A stretch of 64,000 bases of DNA from the NCBI GenBank assembly GCA_035276765.1, contig DATELH010000002.1, positions 682,001 through 746,000 of the forward strand, given 5' to 3'. This stretch comes from DATASD01 sp035276765 (GTDB lineage Bacteria; Patescibacteriota; Saccharimonadia; Saccharimonadales; UBA4665). Under the pieces are notes generated by a model. The model was not told where the DNA came from and did not search any database. It saw only the letters and a list, made by a program, of their open reading frames with translations. The position numbers and the translations under genes were made by a program. Each line of letters begins with the position of its first letter. Position 1 is the stretch's first letter. Below, piece after piece: positions 58,996 to 64,000 of this stretch.

Positions 58996-59496
58996 ATGTT
59001 TGGGCACACAAGTGACGATCAACAGCAGACTAACACCGCACAAGTGGACGGCGCCACAGACCAAAACGCGCAGAACACTGATGCACAAAACGCAACAACC
59101 GATAGCTCGCAAGAATACTTGACCGACGATTCCGCGCCACAAACCGTTGCGCCCGATGCCAGCATGAGCACCAGCGACAGCACCGATGAAGCCACCCTAC
59201 CCGAACCGGCCAGCGCTCCAGCCGCACCTGCCGCCCCCAGCGCCAACAACGACGAGCTTTTGAGCATCAAGCAACAAGCCTTGCAGCAATTGACGCCGTT
59301 GGTTGGCCACCTCGATCAAACGCCAGAGGAAAAATTCCGCACCACCATGATGATGATCCAGGCTTCGGACAACGACGACCTCATCAAAGAAGCTTACGCC
59401 GCCGCCCAATCCATCCCCGACGAAAAAACACGCGCCCAAGCCTTGCTCGACATCGTAAACGAAATCAACTACTTCACCCAAAACCAACAAAACTAA
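58996..59496 (+). CDS. hypothetical protein with disordered acidic head
   Basis: 166 aa. Residues 1-85 are Asp/Gln/Thr/Ala/Pro-rich and disordered. The rest is helical (LLSIKQQALQQLTPLVGHLDQTPEEKFRTTMMMIQASDND...). SD AGGGGG before ATG, own terminator. Family not recognised. Confidence 0.7.
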   Translation: MFGHTSDDQQQTNTAQVDGATDQNAQNTDAQNATTDSSQEYLTDDSAPQTVAPDASMSTSDSTDEATLPEPASAPAAPAAPSANNDELLSIKQQALQQLTPLVGHLDQTPEEKFRTTMMMIQASDNDDLIKEAYAAAQSIPDEKTRAQALLDIVNEINYFTQNQQN

Positions 59497-59515
59497 AAAC
59501 ATTATAAAAAGTAAA

Positions 59516-59540
59516 AAACCCTGGATTCATTCCAGGGTTT
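59516..59540 (+). terminator. terminator of the 58996 gene
   Basis: AAACCCTGG (59516-59524), loop ATTCATT, CCAGGGTTT (59532-59540), then TGTTTCTC. The A-run on the other side makes it usable in both directions. Confidence 0.9.
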
Positions 59541-59573
59541 GTTTCTCTACTGTAGGAAAAGAGCAGCGGAGCG

Positions 59574-59599
59574 ATGAGGAAAACCTAGGTTTTCCTCAT
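59574..59599 (-). terminator. perfect 26-bp palindrome after groEL
   Basis: ATGAGGAAAACCT followed by its exact complement, 5 nt after the groEL stop. It can form a 3'-end hairpin with a very short loop; no T-run. Probable 3' stabiliser or terminator, or a protein-binding dyad. Confidence 0.6.
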
Positions 59600-59603
59600 A
59601 TTC

Positions 59604-61268
59604 CTACATCATTCCCATCCCCGACATATCCGGCATCCCGCCGCCCACACTCGGAGCCGACTCTTTCTTTTCGGGAATATCCACCACCAGCGCGCCCATG
59701 GTCATGCTGGTACCGGCAATTGAGATGGCGTTGGTGATTGCCTGTACCGTCACTGCGGCCGGGTCGATGACGCCAACAGCGATCATGCTTACCAGTTGGG
59801 TCGGATCGTTCACGTTAATGCCGTGGCCGGGCTTGCCGTTCTTCACTTGCGGCAGCCATTCGTCCGGGTTCAGGCCAGCGTTGCTAAGGATAATGCGAAA
59901 CGGCTGGTCGAGCGCGTTCTTGAGGATTTGCGCACCCGCGGCGATGGAATCCGTGCCGCTCACCTGGATTTGGCTGGCCAAGTTCACCAGCGTCACGCCG
60001 CCGCCGGGCACAATGCCGCCCACAAAGGCTGCTTTCACGGCGTGCACGGCGTCGTCCACGCGGTATTTCTTTTCTTCGATTTCGGTTTCCGTGGCGCCGC
60101 CAACTTTGATGACGGCAACCTTACCACTCAGCGCTGCGCGGCGCTTTTCGAGCTCCTCGCGGTCGTAATCGCTGGCCGCTTGGTCGGCTTGCGCGGCGAT
60201 TTGCTTGACGCGGCCGTTGATTTCGGCCGGCGCACCAGCGCCCTCAATAATGGTCGTGGCATCTTTGGTAACAATCACCTTGCGCGCCGAACCGACCATG
60301 GTCAGATCTGCATTATCGAAGGTGAGCCCGCGCTCCTCGCTAATAACCGTCGCACCGGTAAGAATGGCGATGTCGTCGAGCACGTCTTTGCGGCGGTCGC
60401 CATAGCTTGGCGCCTTCACGGCAACAGTGTTAAATACGCCCTTCAGGCGGTTCAAAATAAGAGTGGCGAGCGCCTCGCCCTCAACATCTTCGGCGATAAT
60501 TACCAGGTCTTTTTTGCCAGCTTGCGCCAATTTTTCCAGCAGCGGCAAAAATTCTTGAATCGAGCTGAGTTTTTTGTCGGTAATCACAATGGCTGGCTTG
60601 TCGTACACGGCTTCCATGCGCGCCGTGTCGGTCACCATGTAGGCGCTTACAAAACCGCGGTCGATGGTAAACCCAGCCACCACCTCTTTTTCGAGGCTCA
60701 GGCCCTGACCTTCTTCCACCGTGACCACGCCGTCTTTGCCGACTTCATCAATAACTTCGGCGATCAGGTCGCCGATTTCGCGGTCGCCCGCCGAAATAGT
60801 CGCCACCTCGGCCACGCGGCCCTTTTTACCCTGGATGTCTTCGCGCATGCCGTCGAGCTTAGCGATGATGTCGTGCGCGGCGGCCTCCAGCCCCTTGCGC
60901 AGCATCATCGGGTTGTGACCAGCGGCGATGAGCTTGTTGGCCTCGTTCAAAATGTGGTACGTCAGCACCGTAACAGTGGTGGTACCGTCGCCGGCGACGT
61001 CGTTCATTTTGGTTGCCGCTTGTTTGATAAGCTCGGCGCCCACTTTGTAGCCCAATGTTTCGTCGTCGGTGTGCGACAGGTCGATGCTTTTTGCCACCGT
61101 CACGCCGTCATGCGTCACCGTGGTTTTCGTGCTGTATTGATCAGTGTCAGCCACGATCACGTTGCGACCTTTCGGCCCCATGGTGGTTTTTACAGCGTTG
61201 TACAAAATTTCGGCGCCAGCCAGCACGCGCTTGCGAGCATCATCATCGTAAAATACTTTTTTTGCCAT
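59604..61268 (-). CDS. groEL: chaperonin GroEL
   Basis: 554 aa. TTMGPKGRNVIVAD, KMNDVAGDGTTTVTVL (ATP site), EEGQGLSLEKEVVAGFTIDRGFVSAYMVTD, VGGIVPGGGVTLVNLAS and a Gly/Met tail (GGGMPDMSGMGMM). Forms the folding chamber with GroES. SD AGGAGG. Second gene of groES-groEL. Confidence 0.98.
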   Translation of the reverse strand: MAKKVFYDDDARKRVLAGAEILYNAVKTTMGPKGRNVIVADTDQYSTKTTVTHDGVTVAKSIDLSHTDDETLGYKVGAELIKQAATKMNDVAGDGTTTVTVLTYHILNEANKLIAAGHNPMMLRKGLEAAAHDIIAKLDGMREDIQGKKGRVAEVATISAGDREIGDLIAEVIDEVGKDGVVTVEEGQGLSLEKEVVAGFTIDRGFVSAYMVTDTARMEAVYDKPAIVITDKKLSSIQEFLPLLEKLAQAGKKDLVIIAEDVEGEALATLILNRLKGVFNTVAVKAPSYGDRRKDVLDDIAILTGATVISEERGLTFDNADLTMVGSARKVIVTKDATTIIEGAGAPAEINGRVKQIAAQADQAASDYDREELEKRRAALSGKVAVIKVGGATETEIEEKKYRVDDAVHAVKAAFVGGIVPGGGVTLVNLASQIQVSGTDSIAAGAQILKNALDQPFRIILSNAGLNPDEWLPQVKNGKPGHGINVNDPTQLVSMIAVGVIDPAAVTVQAITNAISIAGTSMTMGALVVDIPEKKESAPSVGGGMPDMSGMGMM

Positions 61269-61280
61269 CAGTCAGTCCTC

Positions 61281-61547
61281 CTATTTCACTGTCGCCAAAA
61301 TGTCTTCGGCCTTAACAATCAAGTAGTTTTCGCCGTCGAGCTTAAATTCGTTGCTGCTGAAACTTTTGTATAAAATGCGGTCGCCCACCTTGTAATCGGC
61401 CACGTTTTTGCCCACGGCAAGGATCACCGCCACTTGCGGTTTTTCCTGCGCGCTCTCGGGAATATAAAAGCCGCTTTTCGTTTTCGGCTCCACCTTTTCG
61501 GGCTGCGCTACTACATAATCGACGCTGGGCTCAAGCTGTACACTCAT
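61281..61547 (-). CDS. groES: co-chaperonin GroES
   Basis: 88 aa. PSVDYVVAQPEKVEPKTKSGFYIPESAQEKPQVAVILAVG with the mobile loop, and DRILYKSFSSNEFKLDGENYLIVKAEDILA. Slightly short. SD AGGAGG; preceded by a CIRCE operator. Confidence 0.96.
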   Translation of the reverse strand: MSVQLEPSVDYVVAQPEKVEPKTKSGFYIPESAQEKPQVAVILAVGKNVADYKVGDRILYKSFSSNEFKLDGENYLIVKAEDILATVK

Positions 61548-61571
61548 AATTCCTCCTCTATTACTTCCATT

Positions 61572-61598
61572 CTAGCACTTAGCGTAGGTGAGTGCTAG
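61572..61598 (-). promoter_or_regulatory. CIRCE operator of groES-groEL
   Basis: CTAGCACTT (61572-61580), 9-nt spacer, GAGTGCTAG (61590-61598): 8/9 pairing to the CIRCE consensus bound by HrcA. It lies between the -10 box and the groES start, so HrcA repression is expected. hrcA is not in the window. Confidence 0.92.
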
Positions 61599-61609
61599 TT
61601 AACAGATCT

Positions 61610-61639
61610 AATATAAATACGAGTAGCCTGCGCCGTCAA
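61610..61639 (-). promoter_or_regulatory. groES-groEL promoter
   Basis: Minus-strand TTGACG (61639-61634), 18-bp spacer, TATATT (61615-61610), followed by CIRCE. Confidence 0.85.
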
Positions 61640-61641
61640 GT

Positions 61642-61911
61642 CTATTCACCTTTTCGCTGCTCGATCAGGCGTTCTATAGCCCCAGTTGTAATCAGAAACG
61701 GTCCATCTTGATTCACGCGGAAACTAATTTCTGAGCCGCGCGCGTTAATGCTCACGCCCGGTTGCTCGCCCTCGGCCTTGAGACTAAACGCAATACCACC
61801 TTGCGCAGCCTCAATCAGCTCTTCCGGCGGCATGCCTTCTTCGGTCAAGCGCGGCACAACCTGTTGCATAAACATGGCCTCTATTTGTTCGGGTGAATGC
61901 TCTAATTTCAT
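61642..61911 (-). CDS. small hypothetical protein
   Basis: 89 aa. Begins MKLEHSPEQIEAMFMQQVVPRLTEEG; alpha/beta with SINARGSEISFRVNQDGPFLITTGAIERLIEQ. It abuts the EndoU-like gene (start 1 nt after its stop) in the same direction. The size, acidic character and position would suit an immunity or accessory protein, but that is a guess. Confidence 0.65.
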   Translation of the reverse strand: MKLEHSPEQIEAMFMQQVVPRLTEEGMPPEELIEAAQGGIAFSLKAEGEQPGVSINARGSEISFRVNQDGPFLITTGAIERLIEQRKGE

Positions 61912-62703
61912 CTATTGTTCGTTCTTCGTGTGATATGATTCGCGTGAAAATGGTACGGCCACAGCCTGCTCGGGCGTGAGTTTCATAAGGCCTGGGTGCT
62001 GTCCAACAATTGGCATAGCCGTCATCACCTTGTGGGTTATGGGGTCAAGCGTCATGCGTACGATCATTTTGGTTTTGCCGTCCATGAGCATCGACTTTCC
62101 ATCTACCACAATAACATCTCGACCACGATCATCTCTACTCATTCTTTCGGTGCGTCCAGGGTCGTCTTTGGCTTGGCGTACGGCTTGCATTACTGCCAGG
62201 GCGTCATACTCGTCGGGAAACATCGAATTTTTTGCCCGCACAAATTTTTTTTCGCCTGTTTTGGGTGCGGTGTGGCGCGAAAGTTTGGCGAGACCGTTGA
62301 TGGTCACCTGTGCTTTAAAAGGCTCCAGCGGATAATGTTTGTATGGTTCACGTTTTTTAGAATTGACGCCCTCGAGGTGAGCAGTATCTATATAGGTAGT
62401 TGGGCGCTCGGCGCCTGACGCGTCGAATTCGCGCGGCCACATAAATTCGGCAGAGGGTGCGTGGTGAAAACCCTCGGCAATTGCTGCGCCGCTTTCACCT
62501 ATGGTCAAGTTGCCGCCAAGCGTGTGCATGAGACCGTCCTCACCTGTTTTGGGATCATAGTAAAACATGTCAACTAAGCCGCTCTTTTCAGCGTACTCTA
62601 GATCTACTGGAAGCAATCGCTCAAGTATTTTCTGGCGATCCGGAAGCTCGGGAAAGTGATTCCCTATGCGCATCGCTTGTTGACTGACTGGTGTTTCTGA
62701 CAT
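61912..62703 (-). CDS. EndoU-like nuclease-fold protein
   Basis: 263 aa. LMHTLGGNLTIGESGAAIAEGFHHAPSAEF, PFKAQVTINGLAK, NSMFPDEYDALAVMQAVRQA and KMIVRMTLDPITHKVMTAMPIVG follow the order of bacterial EndoU domains (G-FHH, a buried V..G strand, FPxxw helix, and a final x-I-x-TAxP strand). His pairs are present, but I cannot assign the second His/Lys with certainty. No signal peptide. A-rich leader without SD. Could be an RNase toxin or an intracellular RNA enzyme. Confidence 0.55.
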   Translation of the reverse strand: MSETPVSQQAMRIGNHFPELPDRQKILERLLPVDLEYAEKSGLVDMFYYDPKTGEDGLMHTLGGNLTIGESGAAIAEGFHHAPSAEFMWPREFDASGAERPTTYIDTAHLEGVNSKKREPYKHYPLEPFKAQVTINGLAKLSRHTAPKTGEKKFVRAKNSMFPDEYDALAVMQAVRQAKDDPGRTERMSRDDRGRDVIVVDGKSMLMDGKTKMIVRMTLDPITHKVMTAMPIVGQHPGLMKLTPEQAVAVPFSRESYHTKNEQ

Positions 62704-62784
62704 AATTTTTGTTTTAGCTTATATGTCTATATATTTACATATTTTTGATTAAAAGTCAATGTCGTAGCATGCCTGTAAGGGCGT

Positions 62785-62790
62785 TATACT
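62785..62790 (+). promoter_or_regulatory. -10 box TATACT of the 62798 gene
   Basis: TATACT then 7 nt then ATG; leaderless arrangement. Confidence 0.6.
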
Positions 62791-62797
62791 GTGGCGT

Positions 62798-63685
62798 ATG
62801 AATCATGCTATCAACCACACCGTTTTGATGTCCGGTGCCGACTTTTTTGACGACAACAGCCCGATTAACCCTTACATGGACAACCGCGTGCCGGTGAATC
62901 GCCGCGCGGCACAGGCCGAGCATGAGCGCATTCGCGGCGCGCTGGAAAACGCTGGAGTGACGGTGCATAAAATTGCACCGCCCGCCGGCTGCCAAGACGG
63001 TGTATACACCGCCAACTGGGCGCTGGTGCGCGGCGACACTGCCGTGTTGGCTCGGCTACCAAACGCTCGCGAAAATGAGCAGCCAGCCGCCGAACAAGCA
63101 CTGCGAAGCTTGGGCAAAAACATTGTATATGTACCGGAAGGTTTGCACTTTAGCGGTCAGGGCGACGCCTTGCCGTGCGGCAACTTTTTGTTCGCGGGCC
63201 AAGGCTACCGCAGTGACGCTGAGGCGCAGGCTTTTGCGGCTAAAACGCTCGGCTACAAGCTTGTGCAGCTCCAAACCGTCCCCTTGCTCGACGAACATGG
63301 CACACCCGTAATCAACCAAAGTTCTGGCTGGCCGGACAGCTTTTTTTACGACATCGATTTGGCGCTTGCGGTACTGCGCGGGCCGTTAGGTGGCAAACCC
63401 GGCCTTATCGCTTGGTGTCCGGAGGCTTTTACGCCCGAAAGTCAAGCCATCTTGCGCGGCTTCAACAAAGTAGAAAAAATCGAAGTACGTTTGACCGAAG
63501 CTCAAGCAGGCTTTGCCTGCAATCTGGTCTCTACCGGCGAAACTGTGGTCATGAGCGGCCACGCGCCACAGTTCAAAGCAGCCCTTGAAGCCCGCGGCTT
63601 CACCGTCGTAAGCCCCGACGTGCAGGAGCTTTTAAAGGGCGGCGGTTTTATTCGTTGCACCACACTGACGCTCGACAACGAATAA
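62798..63685 (+). CDS. arginine-deiminase/DDAH-fold (amidinotransferase-superfamily) enzyme
   Basis: 295 aa. GME-superfamily pattern: LMSGADFFDD...NPYMD near the start, VYTANWALVRGDTAVLARLPNAR (substrate Asn/Arg), GQGDALPCGNFLFAGQGYRSD, DSFFYDIDLAL, and catalytic Cys in GGGFIRCTTLTL at the C-terminus. Related to dimethylarginine dimethylaminohydrolases and ornithine/arginine-modifying enzymes. Substrate uncertain. Confidence 0.85.
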   Translation: MNHAINHTVLMSGADFFDDNSPINPYMDNRVPVNRRAAQAEHERIRGALENAGVTVHKIAPPAGCQDGVYTANWALVRGDTAVLARLPNARENEQPAAEQALRSLGKNIVYVPEGLHFSGQGDALPCGNFLFAGQGYRSDAEAQAFAAKTLGYKLVQLQTVPLLDEHGTPVINQSSGWPDSFFYDIDLALAVLRGPLGGKPGLIAWCPEAFTPESQAILRGFNKVEKIEVRLTEAQAGFACNLVSTGETVVMSGHAPQFKAALEARGFTVVSPDVQELLKGGGFIRCTTLTLDNE

Positions 63686-63695
63686 TTTTGGGTAA

Positions 63696-64000
63696 TTACT
63701 TCTTGCGCCGTTGCTTGAGCGCTTTGTGCGTGGCAGCAATTTCGTCCCACACGATCTTGATGACGCGCTCGGGGTTGGCGTCATCTTGTTGCAAGTGACG
63801 CAGCTCAGCCGCACGCGGGCCGTTACGCAAAATGTCTTTTTCGTGGCCTTTGCCGAGCAGCAAGATGGTGTCGCCTGTACGCGCCCGGTCGATGGCAAAC
63901 TGGATCGCATCCGGGCGGTCGTGCACCAAAAACAAGTCTTTCCCCTGTTTTTTGCCGTGCTTTTCGGCGCCCGCGGCAATCTGTTGCATGATCTCCTGGC
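63696..64000 (-). CDS. C-terminal part of a Mur ligase (MurE-like), 5' end outside window
   Basis: About 101 visible residues, open to the window edge. DAIQFAIDRARTGDTILLLGKGHEKDILRNG is the C-terminal ADP-binding domain of MurE/MurF-type ligases, where GKGHE is typical of MurE. Adds an amino acid to the peptidoglycan stem peptide. The tail is Lys/Arg-rich (KALKQRRKK). Confidence 0.85.
   Translation of the reverse strand, partial: QEIMQQIAAGAEKHGKKQGKDLFLVHDRPDAIQFAIDRARTGDTILLLGKGHEKDILRNGPRAAELRHLQQDDANPERVIKIVWDEIAATHKALKQRRKK

Noticed and set aside
59796..61373. 525-codon plus-strand open frame opposite groEL/groES
   Set aside because: Exact antisense of strongly conserved genes; composition is a His/Val/Phe-rich shadow with no promoter.
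1..64000. Alternative genetic code (UGA as glycine, as in some CPR phyla)
   Set aside because: All conserved genes end at ordinary stops including TGA, and none needs in-frame TGA.
1..64000. CRISPR arrays
   Set aside because: No regularly spaced direct repeats; the repeats found are palindromic pairs or short iterons.

Overview
The window looks like chromosomal DNA from a small-genome Patescibacteria (CPR) bacterium, most likely Candidatus Saccharibacteria. This is inferred from gene content and style, because no rRNA or tRNA gene is present to confirm it. Genes are short and tightly packed on both strands, often with end overlaps of a few bases. TGA is an ordinary stop. Many genes begin 6-9 nt after a TATAAT-like box with no Shine-Dalgarno (SD) sequence, so leaderless mRNA appears to be a main mode of initiation. 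Several classic metal-binding proteins (DnaG zinc domain, family-4 UDG) have lost their ligands.

Layout. 1-4200: envelope or surface genes, including a 779-aa anchored beta-rich protein. 4416-11883: an AT-richer integrative element of about 7.46 kb inserted in the 5' end of ychF. It carries an excisionase-like protein, a large serine recombinase and unrecognised cargo. 11870-31500: housekeeping genes: ychF, a Crp/Fnr regulator, efp-tlyA, rpsF-ssb-rpsR, ftsK, RNase J, UDG, rpsO-pnp, truB, a DHH-like protein, rpsT and holA. 31500-43800: mutM, polA, a P-type ATPase, a LOG-family protein and small unknowns. 43800-50400: three sigma-70 genes in tandem next to dnaG, one of them fused to a C-terminal WhiB-like iron-sulphur domain. 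50400-64000: orn, msrB, mscL, argS, a two-component system, a sugar-phosphate isomerase, CIRCE-controlled groES-groEL, an EndoU-like protein, an arginine-deiminase-fold enzyme and the 3' end of a Mur ligase.

Three things stand out. First, the sigma-70/WhiB fusion joins two proteins that in Actinobacteria work as separate partners. It sits beside a second divergent sigma factor with the same novel N-terminal domain and beside the canonical RpoD. Second, the element's attP lies inside the 3' coding region of its own recombinase. Integration therefore swaps the recombinase C-terminus, cuts ychF from its leaderless promoter, and supplies ychF with a new SD and start codon. The real recombinase 3' end can be read at the opposite end of the element (4421-4546). 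Third, three families of imperfect palindromes occur, two copies each. Within a family a core is conserved while the flanking stems differ in sequence but remain self-complementary. Two copies lie in frame inside genes (dnaG and tlyA).

No CRISPR array, rRNA or tRNA gene was seen. No gene-free stretch exceeds 300 bases. The longest gaps (29445-29712, 7333-7572, 42359-42563, 55930-56108) hold promoters or palindromic elements.
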